Below, piece by piece: positions 8,438 to 17,480 of a DNA stretch of 64,000 nucleotides. The notes under the pieces are model-generated. The model had not been told where the DNA came from. It was given only the letters and a program-made list of their open reading frames with translations, and ran no database searches. The translations under genes were made by a program, and so were the position numbers. The stretch comes from Acidobacteriota bacterium (GTDB taxonomy: Bacteria; Acidobacteriota; Vicinamibacteria; Vicinamibacterales; CAVVIG01), in NCBI GenBank assembly GCA_003222395.1, contig QHWB01000057.1:62001-126000 (forward strand), in the 5' to 3' direction. Position 1 is the stretch's first letter; the number at the start of each line of letters is the position of its first letter.

Positions 8438-9270
8438 AGAGAACATCGATCGTGCTGCTCGTCTTCGTGTGGTGCGCGATCGTCCTCGCTGAGGCGGACA
8501 AGTACGAGGTGTACGCCGTCCGGTACGCGACGCTCGCCAACTTTCCGGTTGCAGGCCTCGTCGCCGGCGCCGAGCGCCAGCGCAGGCTCGACATCGCGAT
8601 GATGATCTGGGTGTTGAAGGGGACGGACGGACGGATCGCGATCGTCGATTCAGGATTCCACCGCGACAGGTACTTCCGGCAGTTCACCGTGAAGGATTTC
8701 GTCAAGCCGTCGGATGCGATCGCGCCGCTCGGACTGAAGCCGGAAGAGGTGACCGACATCTTCCTGACGCACATGCACTGGGACCACGCGGGCGGCATCG
8801 ATCTCTTCCCGTCGGCGCGCGTGTGGATTCAGAAGGACGAGTACGACTACTACACCGGGGCAGCATGGCAGGCGCCGAATACTCACGGCGGCATCGATGC
8901 TGAGGACGTCCTCGAAATCGTGAAGCGCAACACGCAGGGCAAAGTGTCGTTCGTGCGCGGCGACGACGACACGTCGTTGTCGGGGATTGCGTTCGGCGTC
9001 GGCGGCCGCCACACGTGGCAGTCGCAGTTCGTCACGGTGCAGGCGCGCAGCGGGCATACCGTGGTGCTCGCGTCGGACAACATGTATTTGTACGAGAATC
9101 TGGAAACGCACCAACCCGTCGCGCAGACGCTCGACGCGCCATCGAATCTGCGGACGCAGGATCGCATGCGCAGCCTCGCGAGCGATCCGAAGCTCGTCAT
9201 CCCCGGACACGACCCGGCCGTCTTCGAGCGGTTCCCGAGAATCGCCGATCGAATCGTCCGAATCGAATGA
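8434..9270 (+). CDS. secreted metallo-beta-lactamase-fold hydrolase
   Basis: A 278-aa protein whose first 19 residues (VKRTSIVLLVFVWCAIVLA) form a signal peptide. HMHWDHAGG near residue 113 is the zinc-binding HxHxDH motif. ASDN near 210 and PGHDP near 255 supply further metal ligands, as in lactonase-type members. The GTG at 8434 overlaps the synthetase stop (GTGA); the frame is open far upstream but only as a shadow. The substrate is unknown; N-acyl homoserine lactonases are the closest type recognised. Confidence 0.82.
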   Translation: MKRTSIVLLVFVWCAIVLAEADKYEVYAVRYATLANFPVAGLVAGAERQRRLDIAMMIWVLKGTDGRIAIVDSGFHRDRYFRQFTVKDFVKPSDAIAPLGLKPEEVTDIFLTHMHWDHAGGIDLFPSARVWIQKDEYDYYTGAAWQAPNTHGGIDAEDVLEIVKRNTQGKVSFVRGDDDTSLSGIAFGVGGRHTWQSQFVTVQARSGHTVVLASDNMYLYENLETHQPVAQTLDAPSNLRTQDRMRSLASDPKLVIPGHDPAVFERFPRIADRIVRIE

Positions 9271-9274
9271 GAGG

Positions 9275-9820
9275 TCATCGCGTTCGCTTGAAGGTCATCG
9301 GCGCGGCGAACGCCTCGTCCGGGGGCTGCGCGAGCCAGCGGCGGAATTCGGCCGTCGGCGATGCGACGATCGCGTTGCGCCGATCGTCGAGCGCGGCCGT
9401 CAGCCTGGCGATCGTCTTTTGCGCCAGCGCGCGCGAGAACCAGTTGTAGTCGAACGGCGTCGCCGTCAGCGTGTTGCCGGCAATCTCCACGCGGAAGACG
9501 CCGTGCACCGGGACGAGGTACGGACCCGGATCGACGCCGCGCAGCTCGGTGAGATCGAGGAAGACCGCGGCGCCGATCTTCGTCAGGTTGCCCTGAAAGG
9601 TACGAGTCGCGAAGCGATCCTTGTACACAATCCTGTAGGACCGCCACTCGCCGCGCTCGATCGTCGCCTCGGTCTGGTCGTCGGCGTTCGACCAGCCGCC
9701 GACGAGCGCATCGTCGGACACGATCGAGTCGTTGTCGTACGCCGGCTGCAGTGAAAGGACGAGGCAGCCCGGCGAGAGCAGCGCGGCAAGAAACAGCGCA
9801 AGGTGGCTCGCGCGGCGCAC
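9275..9820 (-). CDS. putative lipoprotein of unknown function
   Basis: A 181-aa protein starting MRRASHLALFLAALLSPGC. The LSPGC segment is a lipobox with Cys19 as the lipidation site, so it is probably an outer-membrane or periplasmic lipoprotein. The body has an alternating beta-rich look, with GGWSNADDQ near residue 42 typical of small secreted acidobacterial proteins. It is convergent with the hydrolase gene, ending five bases from that stop. No function is recognised. Confidence 0.72.
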   Translation of the reverse strand: MRRASHLALFLAALLSPGCLVLSLQPAYDNDSIVSDDALVGGWSNADDQTEATIERGEWRSYRIVYKDRFATRTFQGNLTKIGAAVFLDLTELRGVDPGPYLVPVHGVFRVEIAGNTLTATPFDYNWFSRALAQKTIARLTAALDDRRNAIVASPTAEFRRWLAQPPDEAFAAPMTFKRTR

Positions 9821-9840
9821 GGCCGCAGTATACTCTCGCC

Positions 9841-9931
9841 CTCATCAGCGAGCGGAGGCAGCCTCGAGCCCCGCGCGGGGGCGGGCCCCCACGCGAGTAA
9901 GAGAAGTTCCCCGCGAGCGAGTGAATAAGGA
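9841..9931 (+). repeat. co-oriented leader repeat, copy 2 (upstream of the dienelactone hydrolase)
   Basis: The spacer ahead of 9941 contains a GAGCGAGCGGAGGC-type run and then the proximal box GGGCCCCCACGCGAGTAA at 9883-9900, followed by AAGGAG. The box matches those at 2682, 13034 and 41774 and points the same way relative to its gene. The distal 29-base block of the other copies is not recognisable here. Confidence 0.55.
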
Positions 9932-9940
9932 GTGACTGCG

Positions 9941-10843
<903 letters not shown>

Positions 10844-10848
10844 AAATT

Positions 10849-10969
10849 TCTGATTGTTGATTGCAGATTGCTGATTGATTGCTGATTGGATGCAATCAGG
10901 AATTCAATCAGCAATCAGGAATTCAATCAGCAATCAGAAATCTGCAATCTGCAATCTCACAATTCAGAC
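10849..10969. repeat. AT-rich tandem and inverted repeat
   Basis: The spacer between the hydrolase and the MFS gene is a low-GC patch built from TTGCTGATTG, AATCAGCAATCAG and GCAATCTGCAATCT units. The left half is inverted relative to the right, so the whole can fold into a long imperfect hairpin. It lies between convergent genes and may end transcription from both sides. Confidence 0.7.
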
Positions 10970-12274
10970 GAGCTCCCGATTCCGCGTATTCGGGATCCAG
11001 ATCCAGCAGACCGCGGCGAGGATGAACGCGGCTCCGGTGATCGTGAACGCGACGCCGAAGCCGCGCGTCGCCGCCACCGACCCGATCGAGTACGGCGCCG
11101 CGGCGCTGGCGATGCGGCCGAAGTTGTAGCAGAAGCCGGCGGCGGTCGCGCGTACCGCAGTCGGATAGAGCTCCGCGACGACGGCGCCCAGTCCGCTGAA
11201 GTACCCGGTGCCGAAGAAGGCGACGAACGGGCCGAGGAACAGCAGCGCGGCCGGCGTTCGCAGCACGCCGTACAGCGGCAGCAGGACGGCCGCGCCGAGC
11301 ACGTACAACACATACGTCGGCTTGCGGCCGATCGCGTCCGCGATGAAGCCGAAGCTGACGTAGCCGAACCACATCCCGGCCTGCATCGCGATCACGAACA
11401 GCGACATCGTCGTCGACGAGAGGCCGATGCCGCCCTGTGCGGGCGAGAGCCGCAGGTACGCCGGGACCCACGCGTTCAGACCCCACCAGGCGAACAGACA
11501 GCAGGAGTTCATCAACGCGATCGCGATCGTCACGCCCGCGATCTCCGGCTTGAAGAGCGCGCTGAAGCGGCCGCGTTCGGTCGGCGCCGCCGCTCGCCAG
11601 ATCTTCGGCTCCTCGATGCGGCGCTGGATCCAGAGCGTGAAGAGCGCAGGCAGGACGCCGACGAAGAACACGCCGCGCCATCCCCACACCGGCAGGACGA
11701 GCAGATTGACGAGCGCCGCGAGCCCGTACCCGATCGCCCACGCGCTCTGCACGAACGCGAGCGCCTTGCCGCGATGACGCGCCGGGAACGTTTCCGAGAC
11801 GAGCGCGGCGCCGGTCGCCCACTCGCCGCCCATGCCGAGACCGAGGCCGACGCGAAACAGCGCGAGCTGCAGGGCCGACTGCGCGAAGCCGCACGCGCCG
11901 GTGAAGATCGAGTAGATCAGCACCGCCGCCATCAATGCGCGCTTTCTTCCGATGCGATCGGCGATGACGCCGAACGCGATGCCGCCGCCGGCCGCCGCGA
12001 TGAGCGTAATCGAGTTGAGAATTCCGGCCGTCTGCAGCGACAGGTGCATCGTCGGATCCTCGACGAGCGCCGCGAGCACGATCGAGTAGAGCATCACGTC
12101 GAACGAGTCGAGCATCCACCCGAGCGAGGCCGCGACGAAGGCGTTGCGCGCGCGCGCATCGGCTTCCCGCCACCATCCGAACAGGCCGGCCGCCGCCTCG
12201 CCTTCGGCGCGTTGGCCAGCCAGGCCGGCCGTTTCGCTTTCGGTGCTGCGGACGTCCTGAGGAATGGTGCTCAT
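10964..12274 (-). CDS. MFS transporter
   Basis: A 436-aa inner-membrane protein of the major facilitator superfamily with about 12 hydrophobic segments. The loop motif GVIADRIGRKRA after segment 2 and the related GFIADAIGRKP in the second half are the signature repeats. ELYPTAVRATAAGFCYNFGR near the end is typical of the sugar/organic-acid:H+ symporter branch. The ATG at 12274 overlaps the stop of pxpA (ATGA), so the two are co-translated. This suggests import of an organic or amino acid handled by that enzyme; the substrate is inferred only. Confidence 0.88.
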   Translation of the reverse strand: MSTIPQDVRSTESETAGLAGQRAEGEAAAGLFGWWREADARARNAFVAASLGWMLDSFDVMLYSIVLAALVEDPTMHLSLQTAGILNSITLIAAAGGGIAFGVIADRIGRKRALMAAVLIYSIFTGACGFAQSALQLALFRVGLGLGMGGEWATGAALVSETFPARHRGKALAFVQSAWAIGYGLAALVNLLVLPVWGWRGVFFVGVLPALFTLWIQRRIEEPKIWRAAAPTERGRFSALFKPEIAGVTIAIALMNSCCLFAWWGLNAWVPAYLRLSPAQGGIGLSSTTMSLFVIAMQAGMWFGYVSFGFIADAIGRKPTYVLYVLGAAVLLPLYGVLRTPAALLFLGPFVAFFGTGYFSGLGAVVAELYPTAVRATAAGFCYNFGRIASAAAPYSIGSVAATRGFGVAFTITGAAFILAAVCWIWIPNTRNRELV

Positions 12275-13032
12275 GAGAGGCCAATCGCTTTCACGGTGAC
12301 GCCGGCCGCATGAAGGCCCGCGCGGATTCTGGCGGCGAGGTCGTCCGATCCCGGCGTGTCGCCGTGAACGCAAATCGTGTCCGCCTCAAGCGCCACGACC
12401 GAACCGTCGATGGCGACGACGGTGCGGTCCTTCACCATTCGGACGGCACGCGCGACGACGGCATCGGGATCGTGGATGACCGACCCGGGCTTGCGGCGCG
12501 AGGCGAGCGATCCGTCCGGTTCGTACGCGCGATCGGCGAACACCTCGGCGGCAACGCGAAGGCCCGCGGCGCGCCCGGCGTCGAGAATCTCCGATCCGGG
12601 GAGGCCGAAGAGGATCAGCGTCTTGTCGAACGCGGCAACCGCGCGCGCGATGGCCGCCGACAGCTCGCGACTGCGCACCGCCATGTTGAACAGCGCGCCG
12701 TGCGGCTTCACGTGCTGGATCGGAACGCCTTCTGCCGCCGCGACGCCGGCGACCGCGGCGATCTGATACAGGACGAAGTCCTCCGCTTCCCCGGGCGTCA
12801 CGTTCAGCTCGCGGCGTCCGAAGCCGACGAGATCGGGGAACCCGGGATGCGCGCCGACGGCGACGCCGTGCGCCTTCGCCAGGCGAATCGTGTCGCGGAG
12901 CACCGTCGGATCGCCCGCATGAAATCCCGCCGCCACGTTCGCCGACGTGATCGATTTCATCAGGCCCGCGTCGCGCCCGATCGTGTAGGCGCCGAACGAC
13001 TCGCCCATATCCGAATTGATGTCGATTCGCAT
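12271..13032 (-). CDS. pxpA: 5-oxoprolinase subunit A (LamB/YcsF family)
   Basis: A 253-aa protein of full family length. It opens with IDINSDMGESFG and contains VAAGFHAGDP, GAHPGFPD, HVKPHGALFN and CVHGDTPG, the conserved LamB/YcsF blocks. PxpA normally works with PxpB and PxpC to hydrolyse pyroglutamate with ATP; neither partner lies within the window. Here it is paired with an MFS transporter in one transcript, suggesting uptake and use of a lactam or related acid. A leader repeat copy lies immediately upstream. Confidence 0.85.
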   Translation of the reverse strand: MRIDINSDMGESFGAYTIGRDAGLMKSITSANVAAGFHAGDPTVLRDTIRLAKAHGVAVGAHPGFPDLVGFGRRELNVTPGEAEDFVLYQIAAVAGVAAAEGVPIQHVKPHGALFNMAVRSRELSAAIARAVAAFDKTLILFGLPGSEILDAGRAAGLRVAAEVFADRAYEPDGSLASRRKPGSVIHDPDAVVARAVRMVKDRTVVAIDGSVVALEADTICVHGDTPGSDDLAARIRAGLHAAGVTVKAIGLS

Positions 13033-13033
13033 C

Positions 13034-13109
13034 TTTTACTTTGCGTGGGGCCCCCCCACGCCAGACGGCCTCGCGCCGTAGCGCTCGGGCGTATCCAGAA
13101 CAGAACGTC
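13034..13109 (-). repeat. co-oriented leader repeat, copy 3 (upstream of pxpA)
   Basis: Reading leftward toward pxpA, the 29-base block occupies 13109-13081, and a proximal box (GGGGCCCCACGC followed by AAAGTAAAAG) ends at 13034, almost touching the ATG at 13032. The distal block is identical to 41971-41999 over all 29 bases. The middle part is shorter than in copies 1 and 4. Confidence 0.7.
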
Positions 13110-13195
13110 GCTGATTCGTCGGCCACGAAATCACGAAGCACTTTATGCCGCAGGACATCTTATTCATTTCGCCGCTGCCCTTCGAATGACCGTGA

Positions 13196-16100
13196 TCACT
13201 GCGGCGGCTCGGTCGACGTCTTCTTTTGCGCGTCCGACGGCGGCTTCGGCGGACGCGGGCGGTTCATGCTCAGGCTGACGCCGTTCCAGAACGGCTCGAC
13301 CTTCCGCTCCACCTCGTGCCTGCCCTGAACCAGGTATTCGAGAATGGCCTTGTCCCATTGCAGGCCGGCGTTGGCCACGAGCTTCATCCAGTCGCCGCGT
13401 GCGGTTTCGTCGGGCGCTTCGGTGACGCCGTCCCACACCGTGACGTTGGGATTGCGCGTCATGAAGTCCTGACTCTGCGGATTGGCGCGCGCGCCTTTGA
13501 TCGACTTGTAGATCAGCACGCCGTTGGTGAAATCGAGCTTGAAGTTCTTCTGATCGAAGTCGAAGCCGTAGCGCTTGTAGCGATCGTACGCCCGCTGATT
13601 CAGCGCCACGGTGCCCGGGACCTGCTTCGCGTAGCCGGTGATCATGTTGAGCAGCTTCATCTGCTCGTCTTTGTGCCGCGGATAGCGCGCGTCGTCGAGC
13701 CAGCCGAACCCGGGCATCCACCAGCCCCGCATCGTCCAGTAGTCGCGCGTCTCGACGGCGCGCGTGCGCACCCACGCCGCGTATTCCGAGAAGAGCTGAA
13801 CCCACTCGTGGGACGGATAGCCGTGCGGGTTGAGGAAGATGTCCGGCAGCCACGTCCGCCAGATCTTCGGACGGATGCCCGTCTCGGGATACATCGGATC
13901 GCTTTCCCACTGCTGCGACGTCACGTCGACGCCGAGCGCGCCGAGATATCCGGCGTGGAGCATGTAGGTCGGATTGATCTTCTGCAGATCGAATGCGAGC
14001 TGCGCGCCGTCGGCGTTCGTGATCGGGTGCACGACGACGTTCACCTTGTTCAACTTCTCGCGGTAGGCGGGATCGGTCAGGAGCAGCTCCGCCATCTTCA
14101 GCACGTGGCTCGTCGACGACACCTCGTTCGCATGCTGCCGCGCCGAGTACACGATCGTCGGCTTCATCGTCGTCTGCTTGGCCTGCGACCAGTGGGTCGC
14201 CTCGATCGGCGGCATCAGATCCATCGCCCAGACGTCTTTGCCGAGATAGCTCTCGCCGACCTTGTAGACCGTCGCTTCCTTGAACGACGACATCTTCGCG
14301 AGGACGCCGTACGCCTCCGGCGGTGGAATCGGCGTGTCCCATTGAAGGTTCGTTGGCGGATATTTCCGGATGTCGGGGAATGGCGCCGCCGCGCCGTTCG
14401 GCTCGAGCGTCGCGACGATTTCGGCTGCCGGTCTGCTCTCGTGCTCCCATCCGATCGTCACGCGCAGCGATCCGAGATCGTGGTACGCCAGCGCGTCGCG
14501 GTAAAGACCGGCCGCGCGCAGACGACCGAGGGTCGCGAAGGCGGCGTTCACCTGCTCCGCTGAAATCACCGTGCGGTCGACGCGCGTCTCGTCGGATCGC
14601 TGCACGAGCGCTTCGCGCTCGTCCTTCTCCGTGTCGACCTTCACGCGCAGATCGAGCCGGCCGATGCCGTCCGTGTCGGTGCGAACGGTCGCCGCCAGAG
14701 TCTGCGGCCGATCCACGGCGATCTTCGGAACGTCCAGGCGGACTTCGCCGCGCCGGCCGTTGCGCTCGACGTACTCGACGACGACCGACGGTCGCGGCGC
14801 ATCGAAGCCGGAGACGGTAATCTTCGCGTGGCCCGTCTTGCCGTCGTCCTTCGGATGCATCACCGGGATGATCCGGCCCGGATAGGTCAGCGGCGCGCCG
14901 CGCGAAAAGCGCCCCATGACGTCGAAGAAATGAATGGTGTTGAAGTAGATCTCCTCGTGCAGCGCTTCCATCGACGAGATCTGTTCCTGGTCGATCGGCA
15001 GGCGATATTCGGGCTCGCTCAGGCTGAGATCGACGGTGAGCTCGCCGAAAAAGGGCGCATCTTCGGGCCGCGGCTTGCCGCGGCCGAGCGCCATCACGTG
15101 CTCGTACAGCGCCGGAAGCGTCGACGACTGGAAGCGATCCCAGAACCGCTCCGGATCGGTCTCGATTCGTTCGTCGATCACCGTTCGGTTCGCCACATCG
15201 CCTTTGATCCAGCCGGTCGTCACGCGCACGCGCTCGTAATCGGGGAAGCGATCGAAGAACGCGCGGGTCACGTACTTCGGCTCGAATGTCCGCCGCAGCA
15301 GTTCCGATCCGCCCGGCGTCGTCGCAACGACTTCGTACGCCGGCGATCCGATTGGGGTCATCTCGAAGCTGATTTTTCCGACGTCGATGTGCAGCTCGCT
15401 CGCGAGCATCTCGTCGATCGGGTACAGCTCGAGCAGCCACCGGGTGGGCGCGAACATGCCCTGCTGCTTCCAGTCGGCTGGCGGTCCGATTTCGCCGAAG
15501 CGGATCTTGATCGCGCCGACATCTCTTCCGGCAAGCGCCGGACGCACCGTCTCGTACAGCCAGCTGTAACCCTGCTTGTACGCCGACAGCACCACGACGT
15601 TCGACGCCTTGTCGTCGGCGCCCGCCTTCACCAGCTCTTCGCGCGCCTGCTCCTCGATGCGGCGCCGTACTTGCGGCGGCTCGCTGAGACGCGCCTCGAC
15701 GACGGCCGGCTGTCGTTTCCTGACGGCGGGGAGAACCGTCTTTCGAAACTTCGTCCAGAATTCGTCGACTTCGGACGGAATATCGAACTCGTCGTTGACG
15801 AGCGTCCGCGCTTTCAGCACGTCGAGGCTTTGAACGTCGACCGCGATCGATCCCGCTTTGATCGTGTCGGTCGCCTGCTTCCGCGCGACGTCGGCGAGAC
15901 CGTCGGCGGCCTTCTCGACAAATATTCTGACGTGCGCCGAGGCGAGATCTTTTCCCTGGAGCCGCGCGGCAAGCTTGTCCAGCTTGTACAGGCTCACGGC
16001 CGCTTGACCGGACGGCGATCGTCCGGCAACGAACTTCCGGACATCCTCCTCGACGTCCTCCAGCGTCGTTCGATCCTTTCCGCGCGCCCAGATGTGCGGA

Positions 16101-17476
16101 AACTTCTCCGCGAGCTGAAGAACCGCCCGGTCGACGCCCGCGGCATCGCCGCCGGTGATGATGACCGCGCTCTTCTCGCCGAACGCCTTCCTGACGATTT
16201 GAATGAGGCCCTCACCCGGCGCCAGCGGCGGCCGCTCCCATTTGTGGTCGTCGACGAGCCGATCGATCAGCGGATGCGAAGTCCCTATGAGCACGAGGAT
16301 CGGCTCACCGTCCGGCGACGCGATCGTCTTCGCCGGCTTCGCAATCGGCACCGCCACGCCGGTCGATTCGAGGCCGAGACGGGCCGCCAGGTCGACGGCG
16401 GCGTTTCCGCCGTCGGGTTCGGCACTCAGCACGACGTCGACGCGATCCGGAATCAGGTTGTTGTCCGAATCAGCGAGCGCGCCGTCGATGCTGTAGAACG
16501 TCGACAGGTCGAAGTTCTCTTTCGTGCCACCGCCGGGCCGCCGGCCCGGCGGCTGCGACGCCGCGGTCTCCGTCGTCGTCACCCGCGGGAGATCGACGGA
16601 GACGGGACCGGCGCCGACGCCTCGCACACGCATCCGCACGCTGCGGACGGCGGGGTAGGAGAGGGCGCGCTTCGGATCGCGGCTTCCGATCGCTTTGAAC
16701 TGATTGAGCGCGACCTGTGACTTGATGACGTCGCCGCCGTTCGCCATCTGGAGATCGATCACGATGCGCTCGACCGCGTCGGTGTTCGGACGCACGACGA
16801 TCGACGACGCGACGGCCGACGCGGGAGCGATGCCTTTCGTGTTGAGGAGCTCTTTGACCTCTTCGGCAATCTTCTCCGTCGTCGGGCTTTTCTGGTCCCA
16901 TACGTGCGGCAGACGGCCCGCGAGCATCACCGCCGCGGCCGCCAATCCGTCGTCGTCGCCGCCGAGTACCGCCATGGCCGGCTTATCGTCGACTGTGAAC
17001 GCCGACACGACACCGTCGCCGGCCTTCAGTCCCGATGCGCCGAGCGAGTCGAGCGAGACGCCGCGCGGCAGCGACCCGGCTCCGATGAACACGGTTGGCA
17101 GCGCGAGGCTTTCAGCCGAGCGGCTCTCGATTGTCGTGTCGGGTTCGCTCGCCTGAAAGGCTCGCGCTACAGGCAAGGCTCGCGCTACAGGCAAGGCGCG
17201 CGCTGCCGGCAAGGCTCGCACGACTGGCAGATTCATCGCGGACGTTTCGAAGCCGAGGCGCGCCGCGACGTCCGCGGCGGCCGCGAGCTCACCCGCCGTC
17301 GGATGGTCCGCGAGCGCGATGCGCGCGTCGACGAAATCGACGGCGCCGTCGCCGTTGCGATCCTGAAACACGATGCCCGGCTTGAAGAAGTCGCCGAGCG
17401 CCGGCGGCGCGGTGTCGGTGCGACCGACGCGGCCGGCGCTCAGCGCGAGCAGAACAACCAGAACCACCCGTTTCAT
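13196..17476 (-). CDS. giant secreted M14-family zinc carboxypeptidase
   Basis: A 1426-aa exported protein with an N-terminal signal (MKRVVLVVLLALSAGRVG). Two related segments of about 200 aa occupy roughly residues 25-280 and 320-560; each opens with a D.NGDG..D or DSDNNLIPD type element and contains GGD(D/A)-rich loops. The catalytic part lies near residues 1080-1370: His1115 and Glu1118 (QHANE) and His1223 (SHEW) fit the HxxE...H zinc site. At residues 86-106 a stretch of repeated ALPVARA units is encoded by a dispersed DNA repeat. It ends five bases before the upstream fusion gene's reading frame begins, so the two are probably co-transcribed. The peptide substrate is unknown. Confidence 0.8.
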   Translation of the reverse strand: MKRVVLVVLLALSAGRVGRTDTAPPALGDFFKPGIVFQDRNGDGAVDFVDARIALADHPTAGELAAAADVAARLGFETSAMNLPVVRALPAARALPVARALPVARAFQASEPDTTIESRSAESLALPTVFIGAGSLPRGVSLDSLGASGLKAGDGVVSAFTVDDKPAMAVLGGDDDGLAAAAVMLAGRLPHVWDQKSPTTEKIAEEVKELLNTKGIAPASAVASSIVVRPNTDAVERIVIDLQMANGGDVIKSQVALNQFKAIGSRDPKRALSYPAVRSVRMRVRGVGAGPVSVDLPRVTTTETAASQPPGRRPGGGTKENFDLSTFYSIDGALADSDNNLIPDRVDVVLSAEPDGGNAAVDLAARLGLESTGVAVPIAKPAKTIASPDGEPILVLIGTSHPLIDRLVDDHKWERPPLAPGEGLIQIVRKAFGEKSAVIITGGDAAGVDRAVLQLAEKFPHIWARGKDRTTLEDVEEDVRKFVAGRSPSGQAAVSLYKLDKLAARLQGKDLASAHVRIFVEKAADGLADVARKQATDTIKAGSIAVDVQSLDVLKARTLVNDEFDIPSEVDEFWTKFRKTVLPAVRKRQPAVVEARLSEPPQVRRRIEEQAREELVKAGADDKASNVVVLSAYKQGYSWLYETVRPALAGRDVGAIKIRFGEIGPPADWKQQGMFAPTRWLLELYPIDEMLASELHIDVGKISFEMTPIGSPAYEVVATTPGGSELLRRTFEPKYVTRAFFDRFPDYERVRVTTGWIKGDVANRTVIDERIETDPERFWDRFQSSTLPALYEHVMALGRGKPRPEDAPFFGELTVDLSLSEPEYRLPIDQEQISSMEALHEEIYFNTIHFFDVMGRFSRGAPLTYPGRIIPVMHPKDDGKTGHAKITVSGFDAPRPSVVVEYVERNGRRGEVRLDVPKIAVDRPQTLAATVRTDTDGIGRLDLRVKVDTEKDEREALVQRSDETRVDRTVISAEQVNAAFATLGRLRAAGLYRDALAYHDLGSLRVTIGWEHESRPAAEIVATLEPNGAAAPFPDIRKYPPTNLQWDTPIPPPEAYGVLAKMSSFKEATVYKVGESYLGKDVWAMDLMPPIEATHWSQAKQTTMKPTIVYSARQHANEVSSTSHVLKMAELLLTDPAYREKLNKVNVVVHPITNADGAQLAFDLQKINPTYMLHAGYLGALGVDVTSQQWESDPMYPETGIRPKIWRTWLPDIFLNPHGYPSHEWVQLFSEYAAWVRTRAVETRDYWTMRGWWMPGFGWLDDARYPRHKDEQMKLLNMITGYAKQVPGTVALNQRAYDRYKRYGFDFDQKNFKLDFTNGVLIYKSIKGARANPQSQDFMTRNPNVTVWDGVTEAPDETARGDWMKLVANAGLQWDKAILEYLVQGRHEVERKVEPFWNGVSLSMNRPRPPKPPSDAQKKTSTEPPQ
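17147..17216. repeat. dispersed repeat inside the M14 coding region
   Basis: Tandem units of GGCTCGCGCTACAGGCAA occur inside the peptidase gene and encode the low-complexity run of ALPVARA units. The first 25 bases also occur at the argB end (2522-2546). The paralogous domain in the neighbouring gene lacks this insertion at the same place, so it looks like a repeat that entered the gene in frame. Confidence 0.65.
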
Positions 17477-17480
17477 GGGA